DNA of 8,496 nucleotides from Pseudomonadales bacterium (GTDB lineage: Bacteria > Pseudomonadota > Gammaproteobacteria > Pseudomonadales > DC-out160). The notes beneath the pieces were generated by a model. That model searched no databases and had not been told where the DNA came from. It saw nothing but the letters and a program-made list of their open reading frames with translations. Of this stretch, positions 1 to 7,699 are shown one piece after another. Both the position numbers and the translations under genes were made by a program. The stretch is from the NCBI GenBank assembly GCA_016765265.1, contig JAESQG010000167.1:1344-9839 (forward strand), read 5' to 3'. The first letter of the stretch is position 1. The number at the start of each line of letters is the position of its first letter.

Positions 1-2256
1 CCCAATGAATCCTACCCAATCAACTTCGGCTTTGAAAGCAGCACTGCCTGGATAAAAATTACGTATCAGGACGAAAGAACTTTTCCTTATCATAAGGATC
101 TCATCTTAGAAATCAGCTATTCCATACTGGATCATATTGAAATATTTCGGCCTTCGAAAAAAGGCTTAATCTCGTTCCAAACCGGTGCTTTAGAAGACTA
201 CAAACTAAGAGAGATTAAAAGCGATGCTTTTCTTTTTTACTTGCCGGACGCGGTGATAGAACCCACCACCATCTATCTTAAGGTACGCTCCGAAACCCCG
301 CTCATTATTCCACTCAAAGTAAAATCTGTACACAGTGGATTCGCTTCAGGCAACTTGATTTCATTTGGCGGTCGTACACTTACCATCGTGATGGCCTTAA
401 TCATATTATACAATTTACTTTTATCATTCACACAAAGAGAGGCAGAACAATACTATTATGTAGTGTGGTACTCTCTAGCCACAATCTCCGCCAGTATTGT
501 CATGGGAACAGCACAACCGTTTCTGGGAAATGCGGGGGTTTGGTTTACTGAAAAGCTATTGGCCACAGGCTCTTTGGCTGCCACATTTTTCCTACTACAC
601 ACTGCCGCTTATGTGCAACTCAAAAGTTTTCATCCCTCACTCAATAAACTTATCATACTTTTGGCAACTGTCTTCGCCATTAATAGCTTGTTTGTTTTCG
701 TCTCAGATTACCGGCTCTGGAAATGGACAATGTTCACTTGTGGAATTCCCGTAACCGTCGGGCTCGGATTAATTGGCTATGGAGTCTACTTAAAACAAAA
801 AATGGCATGGATTGGGGTAACGGTCTTTTCCCCTATTTTTATCGGACCGTTTATCTATATTCTAACTGCAGCGAATATGTTCCCCAGTAACTGGTTAACC
901 ATAAACTCAGTGTTCATTGGCATTGTAGTAGTGGGCATCACTAAAGCCCTCACTGAAGGGACCAGAATTAACCAAGAGAAATCTAAGAGTCTGAACCTAG
1001 CCCAGCAAAACAGGAAAGCCTTAGAAGCCCATAATGCCTTATTGAAAAAGACCAACGCCATTAAGGATGATTTTTTGGGCACCATCAGCCACGAGCTAAG
1101 AACTCCTCTTAATGGCGCATCAGGGGCTCTCGCTCTATTGGAATGGACTTTCCAAGAAACAGGCCAAGAACACAATCGAGCCGGCCCGGATGAAGTCGAT
1201 GGTTTATTTAAAATCATTAACCGTTCAATTAACGAAATGATAAGCCTCATCAACAGCATTATTAGCTTCTCTGAGCTACAGATCGAACACTCCAAAGTTA
1301 ACCCTGATTATTTCTCTCCCTACAAATCGATTACTTCCATGATTAGGCTACGACAAAGCGAAATTAAAAATAGCAATATCGACCTACGCGTTAGCATTGA
1401 TTCCTTATCCGCTATTGAAGTCATATCAGATGAAGAAAAGTGCAAGAAAATAATCGGTATAATTTTTGACAATGCGATCAAGTTTACTCAAGACGGCAGT
1501 ATTACCATTCACGGCAGTATCGAAAAACCAGATAATGAGTCCACTAGCCTTATTGTGTCCATAACGGATACAGGCGTTGGAATTCCAACGTCAGATTTCG
1601 AAAGAATCATGGAGCCGTTTTCCCAAGCAGACCAATCTTATACTCGTCAATACGGGGGCTTAGGTATAGGACTAGCCGTCTGTAAAAAAACACTGGCTTT
1701 GATCGGGGGAGAGCTAAAAATGACTAGCGAACCGGGCAAAGGCACTTGCATTCAACTCATATTTGACATCTCCGGATTTAGAACCGTTGATGAATTACCA
1801 CCGAATCGAGAACGGCACATTAGCGACCCCCCCGAAGTGACATTAACTAAAAAAGCGATGGCTGATCTACACGTACTCCTTGTGGAGGACAATGAGACTA
1901 ATCAATTCATCACTGAGAGAATGCTACAAAAAATGGGGCTAGTTCCTTTAGTGGCGAAAAACGGGGCCATTGCCGTAGATCTATTTCGCGAGAAAAAGAT
2001 AGATTTAATACTCATGGATTGTCAAATGCCGGTAATGGATGGGTTTGAAGCAACACGTCAAATCAGAGGACTTTCAACCGATACAGATTTCATCCCTATT
2101 ATCGCTGTCACCGCCAATACTAGTGATGAGGATCAGCGAAAATGTAAGGAATCCGGTATGAACGATTTCTTGGCTAAACCAATCACTTACGAAGCCTTGA
2201 GCATAACAGTGGAGAAATGGGCAGAGAAAAGAGTAGCGATGAACATACGCACTTGA
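1..2256 (+). CDS. 7TMR-DISM hybrid histidine kinase with receiver domain (5' partial)
   Basis: Membrane sensor kinase that should autophosphorylate on His and pass the phosphate to its own receiver. The frame is open from base 1, with 751 residues visible, so the TTG at 241 is not the true start. Numbering codons from base 1, residues 1-110 resemble the periplasmic 7TMR-DISMED2 sensor fold. About 120-318 hold seven hydrophobic segments (7TMR-DISM_7TM). A polar, probably coiled-coil linker follows. HisKA carries SHELRTPLNG with H364. The HATPase domain shows the N box (N491), DTGVGIP (D523) and GGLGIGL (552-558). The receiver spans about 623-740, with acidic pair E629/D630, phospho-acceptor D673, T704 and K726. 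All catalytic residues are intact. There is no HPt or DNA-binding output domain, so a separate HPt or regulator is inferred. The ligand is unknown; this sensor class is often linked to carbohydrate or surface signals. It converges with the small membrane gene after a 26-bp gap. Confidence 0.93.
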   Translation, partial: PNESYPINFGFESSTAWIKITYQDERTFPYHKDLILEISYSILDHIEIFRPSKKGLISFQTGALEDYKLREIKSDAFLFYLPDAVIEPTTIYLKVRSETPLIIPLKVKSVHSGFASGNLISFGGRTLTIVMALIILYNLLLSFTQREAEQYYYVVWYSLATISASIVMGTAQPFLGNAGVWFTEKLLATGSLAATFFLLHTAAYVQLKSFHPSLNKLIILLATVFAINSLFVFVSDYRLWKWTMFTCGIPVTVGLGLIGYGVYLKQKMAWIGVTVFSPIFIGPFIYILTAANMFPSNWLTINSVFIGIVVVGITKALTEGTRINQEKSKSLNLAQQNRKALEAHNALLKKTNAIKDDFLGTISHELRTPLNGASGALALLEWTFQETGQEHNRAGPDEVDGLFKIINRSINEMISLINSIISFSELQIEHSKVNPDYFSPYKSITSMIRLRQSEIKNSNIDLRVSIDSLSAIEVISDEEKCKKIIGIIFDNAIKFTQDGSITIHGSIEKPDNESTSLIVSITDTGVGIPTSDFERIMEPFSQADQSYTRQYGGLGIGLAVCKKTLALIGGELKMTSEPGKGTCIQLIFDISGFRTVDELPPNRERHISDPPEVTLTKKAMADLHVLLVEDNETNQFITERMLQKMGLVPLVAKNGAIAVDLFREKKIDLILMDCQMPVMDGFEATRQIRGLSTDTDFIPIIAVTANTSDEDQRKCKESGMNDFLAKPITYEALSITVEKWAEKRVAMNIRT

Positions 2257-2282
2257 GTATCACGGTTAGCTTTTTTCCCTTT

Positions 2283-2549
2283 CTAGTTATTGATTGTAAT
2301 GATAGAAAAGCATATTAAAACGGCGACAATGACTTGAATTTCATTTGCAATTATATAGGGCATTTTTTTTCGTCCGAATTTCGGGTAATCCCAAAATGCT
2401 CTCACGTAGATTCTCCCCTGGGGAATTAACAATGCGATTGCAGTGGGAAAATACACGAACGCTTCTGGTAATCTATCATCGATAGCTATAGCTAAAACCA
2501 ATATGATTAAAATGATATACGTAATATGTATATCTACTTCGTCAAACAT
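2283..2549 (-). CDS. small hypothetical multi-pass membrane protein
   Basis: An 88-residue protein that I do not recognise. It has an acidic N-terminus (MFDEVDIH) and a first hydrophobic segment at about residues 8-24. A second, weaker one with prolines lies near 28-44. A basic loop (YPKFGRKK) follows, then a hydrophobic C-terminal segment at about 67-86. Two or three membrane passes are likely. The ATG at 2549 has a GAGGG Shine-Dalgarno-like site 9 nt upstream, which supports this start. It lies downstream of and codirectional with the M48 protease gene, 81 bp away, so co-transcription is possible but unproven. No catalytic motif is visible. It could be spurious, but the composition is that of a real membrane protein and no larger gene covers it. 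Confidence 0.55.
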   Translation of the reverse strand: MFDEVDIHITYIILIILVLAIAIDDRLPEAFVYFPTAIALLIPQGRIYVRAFWDYPKFGRKKMPYIIANEIQVIVAVLICFSIITINN

Positions 2550-2616
2550 TTCAAGTGGCCCTCAGGTTGAACTTCTGAGTGTACTATTTATTCCTCAAGC
2601 CTATTAATCTTGACGA

Positions 2617-2632
2617 AATCGGTATACCGATT
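2617..2632. repeat. perfect 16-bp palindrome at the 3' end of the M48 gene
   Basis: AATCGGTATACCGATT reads the same on both strands and overlaps the TAA stop of the M48 gene (2631-2633). It lies within a wider inverted repeat, ATTAATC (2603-2609) and GATTAAT (2629-2635). Neither side has a T-tract, so it is not a normal intrinsic terminator. It could be a binding site for a dimeric regulator acting on the downstream small gene, or an mRNA-end hairpin; both are inference. Confidence 0.5.
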
Positions 2633-4085
2633 AATCCCCAGAAAAGCAAACGGTTCTCTCTTTGCCCGTTAGTTTTTTAAAAACAGTTTTATAGACGCTG
2701 CAATTTGATTTCTCTATGCCGTCAGCCAAAGCAATACTGATATCTCCTTCCTGAGAGAGTTCCTCGGCTAAAGCGAGTGCAATATCCGTTAGCGTTATGG
2801 GCTCGATCTGAGCTAGATCCTCTTCGCCAAACACTTCATCTCGGGCTTTATCTCTTATATTTTCAAACTCCTCGATGCGATCTGCCATTATAATATAACG
2901 GCTAAAGACTGTGCCTGGTGCAATTAAACTAGCGTAGCTGGGTAACACATCCGCATTATTTTTAAAGAACTTTATATTATCTTCAATACGCTGCGCCAAG
3001 GAAGGATGATCTTTAAAACGCCAATCTTTGTCCGCCTCACTCCGATCAAATAACTCTAACAGTAAATCAAACGACTCATTAATGGCCCGCGGATTGTATC
3101 CCGTCGCTAAAAGGTTTAGCAAACCCACCTCATCGGATTGACACTCTATGTAACGGCTGAATGATGTCAGCTGAAAATTACGCCACGGATATAGTATCCA
3201 CATGAGATCTGATGGATCGTTAATATCACCCAATAACGCTTCAGGGATCGGGGGCAAGGAATCATAGTTTGGATATGTTTCTAAATAATAATCTGGGTTG
3301 ATAATTAAAAACTCATCGAACACCTCACGATCACGATTATCGCAGGAACTGTTAGGACTAGTACTGTTAGGATCTCGCGCTAAACTAAAGTAAGGACTAT
3401 CCGGGTCTTCACTGTAGGTATAAGGAACATACGGGATGGCTAAATCACCATAAGAGGGATCGACATCTGCGCTGCTATCCCTCACTAAATCATCTTCCCA
3501 AGTGCGGCTAACCATACCTGGCATAGTCATGCAGAAATTCAACACTGATTTCACCAATCTATTGCCATCACTATTGCCATCACTATTGCCCGTGAGCTCC
3601 TGCAGGTACCCAAGAGATTCAGTAAAATCATCTTTCGTCATGTGAGCTAACTCGTGGGCCAAAACACCTGCCAAACCAGCTTCATCATCTGTCATTGCAT
3701 AAATACCGGTGTACACACCCATAAAACCACCGCCAGTGGAAAAAGCATTTACGATTGGTGCATCGAATAATTGGACATGCACTTTCCACGGAAACTTGCT
3801 GTAACGGGTACGAGTAAGCTCATCAACGATAGCCTGTATCATGACAAGGCGCTGGTCGGAGCCTGCAACTATGGGTAATTCAGTGCTTAGTCTATTCAGT
3901 ACGAACACACATTCTCCAAAGACTCTAGCTATTTCAATGTTGTTTTCAATGTCTGGATGAGGGGTACAACCGGCTAGAAATAGACTAGCGACTAGGAATG
4001 AGTTTTTGATAACTCGATAGTATTTTTGGGGTATAAAATTTCTTGTTATTTTTTGTATTCTTTTTATAACCACGGCAATATTCAT
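2631..4085 (-). CDS. M48-family zinc metalloprotease, putative lipoprotein
   Basis: Zinc endopeptidase predicted to be anchored in the outer membrane facing the periplasm. I prefer the ATG at 4085 (484 residues). A TTG at 4107-4109 would add eight residues, but its GAGG lies only 3 nt away. The N-terminus is basic, followed by a hydrophobic stretch and the lipobox LAGC with Cys40; Thr at +2 fits outer-membrane sorting. The M48 core begins near NAFSTGGG. The zinc motif HELAH gives ligands H144 and H148 and catalytic E145. The third ligand is E314 in the ExxxD motif ECQSD, followed by LLATGYNPRA and DHPSLAQRI as in family members. About 165 residues separate HExxH from ExxxD, well above the usual 60-80. 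This Asp/Pro/Ser-rich insert contains a GNSD repeat. No TPR domain follows. A role in envelope protein quality control is inferred from the family. Confidence 0.88.
   Translation of the reverse strand: MNIAVVIKRIQKITRNFIPQKYYRVIKNSFLVASLFLAGCTPHPDIENNIEIARVFGECVFVLNRLSTELPIVAGSDQRLVMIQAIVDELTRTRYSKFPWKVHVQLFDAPIVNAFSTGGGFMGVYTGIYAMTDDEAGLAGVLAHELAHMTKDDFTESLGYLQELTGNSDGNSDGNRLVKSVLNFCMTMPGMVSRTWEDDLVRDSSADVDPSYGDLAIPYVPYTYSEDPDSPYFSLARDPNSTSPNSSCDNRDREVFDEFLIINPDYYLETYPNYDSLPPIPEALLGDINDPSDLMWILYPWRNFQLTSFSRYIECQSDEVGLLNLLATGYNPRAINESFDLLLELFDRSEADKDWRFKDHPSLAQRIEDNIKFFKNNADVLPSYASLIAPGTVFSRYIIMADRIEEFENIRDKARDEVFGEEDLAQIEPITLTDIALALAEELSQEGDISIALADGIEKSNCSVYKTVFKKLTGKERTVCFSGD
3559..3590 (-). 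repeat. in-frame 12-bp tandem repeat coding GNSD
   Basis: The unit CTATTGCCATCA occurs 2.7 times in a row without mismatch (3559-3570, 3571-3582, 3583-3590). On the coding strand it gives GNSDGNSDGN within the M48 insert. Because the unit is a multiple of three, copy changes keep the frame, as expected of a slippage-prone surface loop. Confidence 0.85.
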
Positions 4086-4137
4086 ACTTATGCGTCTCTG
4101 ATTTATCAATTACCTCAACTGAGACCCTAAACCTCTG

Positions 4138-4143
4138 ATTATA
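4138..4143 (-). promoter_or_regulatory. candidate -10 element for the M48 gene
   Basis: An exact TATAAT on the minus strand, in the 180-bp gap upstream of the M48 gene. Transcription would start near 4131, leaving a leader of about 45 nt to ATG 4085. No good -35 hexamer lies 16-18 bp upstream, so it would be a weak or activator-dependent promoter, or a chance match. Confidence 0.35.
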
Positions 4144-4255
4144 TGAGTAAACTATTTTCGACCTACCACGACACCCATCATATCACTTGAACCGCTTAAT
4201 GGATATCTGTGGGCTAATACGCTTTCTCAATACAGTAATTACTTCTATAACCAAC

Positions 4256-4283
4256 AAAAAATATATGCCTCAAACCCGAAGGC
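4256..4283 (-). terminator. weak candidate terminator after the M20 gene
   Basis: Just past the M20 stop, the minus strand has GCCT...AGGC (4267-4270 with 4280-4283), extendable by one G-T pair, then ATATA and six T (4261-4256). The stem is short, so read-through into the M48 gene is possible. The rest of the 4110-4289 gap shows no gene I can support. Confidence 0.35.
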
Positions 4284-4289
4284 GAATCG

Positions 4290-5984
4290 TTATTCTCCAC
4301 TTATTTCTCGCCTCAGTATTTCAAATAAAATATCCTTACTTTTTTGCAAAGCCGCAAGGGGAGCCGCTTCATTTATACCGTGATAATTAACGGGATAACC
4401 CGCGTCGTCTCTAAACAGAGGCCCGACCGCCACTAAATTGGGCCTCCCCTTCGCATCAGTACCCCCTCCAATAGATTTCATCGGGCAATCCTCCCCCATA
4501 ATTTTTTTATAGGCGCTATTAACAGTTTGCAAATATCGATTCTCTGGGTTTCTGATATCAGGTGCATATATCGTGACGGTTGAAAAATCTATTTCTTCCG
4601 AAAATTTACTATTATATTGATTCGTTAAATCCCTGAAAATAGCGCTAAATTTACTTTTCCCGCTAATGCTTCCATCCTTTCCGGACCAAGAGTTCTCGTG
4701 GTGATCAAGAGCGTAACGAATATCGACAAACAATATTAATTTTTCCTTACCCTCCCCTTGTGACTTATTGATTTTTGTCACCGCATAGGTCGTTCCCGGA
4801 TCAAAAATTCCATCTGGCCTTGCGAACAGCTGTGCATGATGTTCACCGAGCACTTTCGTCCCCCACATCCACGTAGCAAAATTGGCCAACCTTGAATAAC
4901 TATTTTCTTTGAGGATAATGTTTTCTCGGGATAGCAGCGCAATCATATTTAGAGCTGAGACAAAGGGGTTCACTCCATTCGCCCTGTTTTTGTGAGGCAC
5001 AGACCCATGTTGAGCACCGGCAACTTCCAATGTAATATCAAAACTGTAGTTATTATCCGACTCTCTTGCATCACTAACTATAGTCAGTGATGCTTTTCGG
5101 TACTCTGGGTCATCAAATATGGCCTTTGTATATCGAGCACTTATCGAAACTTTTAAACTTTCTAGTGCTGTCTCTGGCCCTTCAAATCGGACCAACACTT
5201 TTCCTGGAATTTGATTCACCGGATTATTATAAGTATCGATAAAAGACACTTGAATTGCGTCACTCTCATTATTGATTAAATCTACAGAAAAGGTAGGTCG
5301 CTCAATTCCTTTTTCTGCTCTCACACACCACTTGGAATCAAATACAATTCCGAAATAAGGTTCACACTCGGGACAATCCGCGAAATACTTGGGCATGGAC
5401 ATACCGGTCTCTTCAGAAGTATCGAATAACATTTCCACGGTTATATCACCCAAGCCATTTTCCTTATCGTCATATTTTTGCGCGATCATTTTTATCGCCT
5501 CTAAAGCAAACACAGCGGGACCCTTGTCATCAATTGCACCACGCCCCACTAAAAAGGTCTGGGGTGCCTCCCCAGAATAAGAGCGTTCTTCTCTGCGCAG
5601 CTTAAACGGGTCCCAGCCATCATCTCCGGGGGGTACGGTATCTAGATGTGAGATCACAGAAAGAAGTCGTTCCCCAGCACCAATTCGGTAGGAATAAACC
5701 CAATATTCTCTACCGTTTATCGTTTTCTTCCATTCATGTTGGGTGAATTTGATATTTTTTTGTTGTTCGTTAAATCGACTAAGATCTTGCCAAATTATAT
5801 TTTTTACTGCGTTTAAATTTTCAGACAGTACCTGGCTGTTGCTCCCGTCTGGTGCTCTCCATGTTTGTATAGCGATTATTTTCTCCAGTAAGGAGTAGGA
5901 CGTATTATCATCGGCACTAATAATCTCTTTGTCTTGAGAGACCTTTTCCTGTGAACCTGGCTTTGAAGGGGAACAAGAGACCAT
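4290..5984 (-). CDS. M20-family metallodipeptidase (PepV/Sapep-like), probable lipoprotein with frameshifted start
   Basis: Di-zinc peptidase expected to cleave dipeptides or short peptides. Numbered from ATG 5984 (564 residues), all metal and catalytic residues are present: H113 and D115 in SHLDTVPPG, bridging D152 in GRGAIDDKGP, catalytic E191 with E192 in DTSEETG, D216 in FDSKW, and H535 in YHGINE. GDDGWDPF, RGAIDDKGP and the late GGGTDAKGRPN (R514) with GPLF resemble the PepV/Sapep branch more than ArgE or DapE. The length is somewhat above typical PepV (about 470), through a longer N-terminus and middle domain. ATG 5984 starts just three residues before a lipobox-like Cys (MVSC), and the codons before it encode a hydrophobic signal sequence, so it is probably not the natural start; see 5985-6079. 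If it is used, the protein would be cytoplasmic. The preceding gene is divergent and the M48 gene follows after 180 bp. Confidence 0.88.
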   Translation of the reverse strand: MVSCSPSKPGSQEKVSQDKEIISADDNTSYSLLEKIIAIQTWRAPDGSNSQVLSENLNAVKNIIWQDLSRFNEQQKNIKFTQHEWKKTINGREYWVYSYRIGAGERLLSVISHLDTVPPGDDGWDPFKLRREERSYSGEAPQTFLVGRGAIDDKGPAVFALEAIKMIAQKYDDKENGLGDITVEMLFDTSEETGMSMPKYFADCPECEPYFGIVFDSKWCVRAEKGIERPTFSVDLINNESDAIQVSFIDTYNNPVNQIPGKVLVRFEGPETALESLKVSISARYTKAIFDDPEYRKASLTIVSDARESDNNYSFDITLEVAGAQHGSVPHKNRANGVNPFVSALNMIALLSRENIILKENSYSRLANFATWMWGTKVLGEHHAQLFARPDGIFDPGTTYAVTKINKSQGEGKEKLILFVDIRYALDHHENSWSGKDGSISGKSKFSAIFRDLTNQYNSKFSEEIDFSTVTIYAPDIRNPENRYLQTVNSAYKKIMGEDCPMKSIGGGTDAKGRPNLVAVGPLFRDDAGYPVNYHGINEAAPLAALQKSKDILFEILRREISGE

Positions 5985-6079
5985 AAAGAGAAATGGAAAT
6001 AGCGATAGAAATAGGAGACCGGATATTAATAAATTTTAGGATGTTTTCGATTCAATACAGATAATGAAATTTTGAACAT
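5985..6079 (-). other. out-of-frame leader: start and signal peptide of the M20 lipoprotein
   Basis: ATG at 6079 has TAAGG 7 nt upstream (6087-6091) and a promoter just behind it. It encodes MFKISLSVLNRKHPK, then IY and a stop at 6026-6028. In the neighbouring frame, 17 hydrophobic codons (6035 down to 5985, starting NLLISG) run straight into the MVSC of the M20 gene but have no start codon of their own and a stop at 6036-6038. Adding one A to the AAAA run (TTTT at 6034-6037 on plus) joins both halves into a normal lipoprotein signal: basic n-region, hydrophobic core, lipobox FMVSC. This is either a real frameshift mutation or a homopolymer sequencing error. A four-base run is short for programmed slippage. 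Confidence 0.7.
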
Positions 6080-6100
6080 GCGATTGCCTTAGCGCTTAAA

Positions 6101-6128
6101 TTTATAATGAGTTACTGTTTTAGGCCAA
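6101..6128 (-). promoter_or_regulatory. sigma70-like promoter for the M20 gene
   Basis: On the minus strand, TTGGCC (6123-6128, 4/6 to consensus) and TATAAA (6101-6106, 5/6) are 16 bp apart. The expected transcription start is near 6094, immediately before the TAAGG site and ATG 6079. This placement independently favours 6079 as the original start of the M20 gene. Confidence 0.5.
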
Positions 6129-6180
6129 TCCAACAAAAACGGCAAGCAGCAGAAATAATGAGGCAAATAAAAGGTTGTCA

Positions 6181-6210
6181 TTGACTGAGAACCAACACTT
6201 AAGTTAAAAA
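6181..6210 (+). promoter_or_regulatory. weak candidate promoter for the alcohol dehydrogenase gene
   Basis: TTGACT (6181-6186, 5/6 to -35) is followed after 18 bp by TAAAAA (6205-6210, 4/6 to -10). The leader would be about 120 nt. The perfect palindrome ACTTAAGT (6197-6204) lies in the spacer. No other gene is visible between 6080 and 6339. Confidence 0.3.
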
Positions 6211-6339
6211 GTACTTAGGTTGTGTCTTAGGGCTTTTGAGTATTCGCTTTATTCCAAAATACTCACATGGAGACCCGCTGACATAACCAATTATTACCCA
6301 GATAAATCACCTACTTTCATAAATACCAAGGAGGGGCTT

Positions 6340-7599
6340 ATGTCCATTAGAATTCAGTTATTAAAGCTTAAACTTAGATTGGTTCACTTTTTATACGGCT
6401 TTATTACTCAACACAAACCTATGTTGTTTACCGGTAAAGATGCGAGCATCCAACTGTGCGAGAATATTTCACACTTTGGTCACAAGAGAGTGTTAATTGT
6501 CACTGACGCTATACTGGTTGAATTGGGTATCCTGGATAAAATCAAACAGTCTCTCAAGGACAATGGTATTGAAGTGTTTATCTACGATGGAGTGCTACCA
6601 AACCCTACTTACGCGATGGTTGAGGAAGGAGTCTTAATATTCAATGCCAATAACTGTGATACTATCTTAGCCGTCGGCGGCGGATCTCCCATTGACACCG
6701 CTAAAGCTATTATTCTAGCGGAATGTAATCCTGAGAAAAAAGCAATTGAACTGGCCGGCGGCTATAAATCTAAACGACGACCAAAACCCATCTTCGCTAT
6801 TCCCACCACTGCAGGTACTGGATCGGAAGTCACCCTCGCAGCAGTCATCTCCCATCCAGAGACTCATGAAAAAATGCCACTTGCTGATCACCGAACCTTA
6901 CCCCTAGCGACGGCAATAGATGCGGAGTTGATGCAGGGTATGCCCCCACACGTGACCGCAGCTACCGGCATTGATGCCTTAACCCATGCTGTTGAATCTT
7001 ATATTTCCACAGGCACCAATAAGTTTGCTGATCAGTACTCTCGCGCAGCGATTAAGATGATCTTTGAATTTTTACCGAGGGCCTATAAAGATGGAAGTGA
7101 TCTAAAAGCGCGAGAAGCAATGGGGTTTGCTGCCTTTTACGCAGGCTACGCATTTACCCAAACCTTATTGGGATATGTCCACGGAATAGCCCATCAATTC
7201 GGTGGCCTCTACGGTACTCCTCATGGTTTTGCCAACGCCTTGGTGTTACCTCATATTCTGGATTACTCGATAGTAGAAGCGGGCCCTCAATTTGCAGAAC
7301 TTGCCATTGTCTGTGGCATGGGCAAGGAAGGAGAACCTGAAGGCGAATTGGCAAGAACATTTGTAGATCGTGTCTATGCCCTCAGGAGAGAAGTCGGCAT
7401 ACCCGATACTCTAGAAGCTTTACAGGAAAAGGATATCGAGAAAATCGCAAAGGCTGCTCTAAAAGAAGCTCACACCGCTTATCTCGTTCCCAGGTTTATG
7501 GATAAAAAAACCTGTGAGGGTATTATACGCAAGCTACTCCCCCAAGAAGAAAACACGACTTCCGAGACGGCGAAGCAGAAAACTGCCGAAATCGCTTAA
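6340..7599 (+). CDS. iron-containing alcohol dehydrogenase (group III, FucO/YiaY-like)
   Basis: NAD(P)-dependent dehydrogenase interconverting alcohols and aldehydes in the cytoplasm; the substrate cannot be read from sequence. The start is ATG 6340: AAGGAGG (6328-6334) sits 5 nt upstream, so the longer frame from TTG 6220 is not used. The product has 419 residues, a little longer than the usual 380-390 because of a basic, partly hydrophobic N-terminus (about 30 residues) and a polar C-terminal tail. The dinucleotide-binding motif GGGSPIDTAKA lies at 113-122 and PTTAGTGSE at 155-163. By alignment with FucO, the metal ligands are D212 and H216 (DALTH), H281 (YVHG) and H295 (TPHG), with H285 matching the conserved active-site His; all are intact. 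It is transcribed alone, diverging from the M20 gene and converging on the DoxX gene. The gene has its own terminator. Confidence 0.93.
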   Translation: MSIRIQLLKLKLRLVHFLYGFITQHKPMLFTGKDASIQLCENISHFGHKRVLIVTDAILVELGILDKIKQSLKDNGIEVFIYDGVLPNPTYAMVEEGVLIFNANNCDTILAVGGGSPIDTAKAIILAECNPEKKAIELAGGYKSKRRPKPIFAIPTTAGTGSEVTLAAVISHPETHEKMPLADHRTLPLATAIDAELMQGMPPHVTAATGIDALTHAVESYISTGTNKFADQYSRAAIKMIFEFLPRAYKDGSDLKAREAMGFAAFYAGYAFTQTLLGYVHGIAHQFGGLYGTPHGFANALVLPHILDYSIVEAGPQFAELAIVCGMGKEGEPEGELARTFVDRVYALRREVGIPDTLEALQEKDIEKIAKAALKEAHTAYLVPRFMDKKTCEGIIRKLLPQEENTTSETAKQKTAEIA

Positions 7600-7617
7600 A
7601 CCCGCGACTTCGGTTTT
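7586..7617 (+). terminator. intrinsic terminator of the alcohol dehydrogenase gene
   Basis: CCGAAATCGC (7586-7595) pairs with GCGACTTCGG (7604-7613) over 10 positions with one A-C mismatch and an 8-nt loop, then TTTT (7614-7617). The hairpin contains the TAA stop codon (7597-7599), so termination and the end of the reading frame overlap. The U-tract is short. Confidence 0.6.
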
Positions 7618-7650
7618 AACCCTACTCCTCCCTACAGGAAAGCTTCTAAT

Positions 7651-7674
7651 AAAAAGCCCGGCGAAAACCGGGCT
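7651..7674 (-). terminator. intrinsic terminator of the DoxX gene
   Basis: A perfect 7-bp GC-rich stem, AGCCCGG (7655-7661) with CCGGGCT (7668-7674), and a 6-nt loop. On the minus strand it is followed by a T-tract (7655-7651), 26 bp after the DoxX stop codon. The plus side has no T-tract, so it works mainly for the minus-strand gene. Confidence 0.85.
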
Positions 7675-7699
7675 CTGAAATGTTGACCAACCTAGACGT

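Noticed and set aside
241..300. TTG at 241 as the start of the histidine kinase
   Set aside because: The same frame is open back to base 1 and encodes a 7TMR-DISMED2-like sensor region, so the gene starts left of the window.
855..1295. Minus-strand 146-residue frame inside the kinase
   Set aside because: It is antisense to the conserved HisKA region and looks like a shadow frame.
2257..2282. Terminator after the histidine kinase
   Set aside because: There is a run of six T (2271-2276), but I could not find a convincing stem in front of it.
4187..4390. Plus-strand 67-residue frame
   Set aside because: It overlaps the 3' end of the M20 gene in antisense, has no Shine-Dalgarno site and shows no recognisable domain.
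6026..6038. Programmed ribosomal frameshifting in the M20 leader
   Set aside because: The site lacks a classical slippery heptamer and the A run has only four bases; a deletion or sequencing error is simpler.
6220..6339. N-terminal extension of the alcohol dehydrogenase from TTG 6220
   Set aside because: The strong AAGGAGG site just before ATG 6340 and the normal family length favour 6340; the extension has no ribosome site.
7154..7360. Minus-strand 68-residue frame inside the alcohol dehydrogenase
   Set aside because: It is antisense to the metal-binding region and has no independent support.
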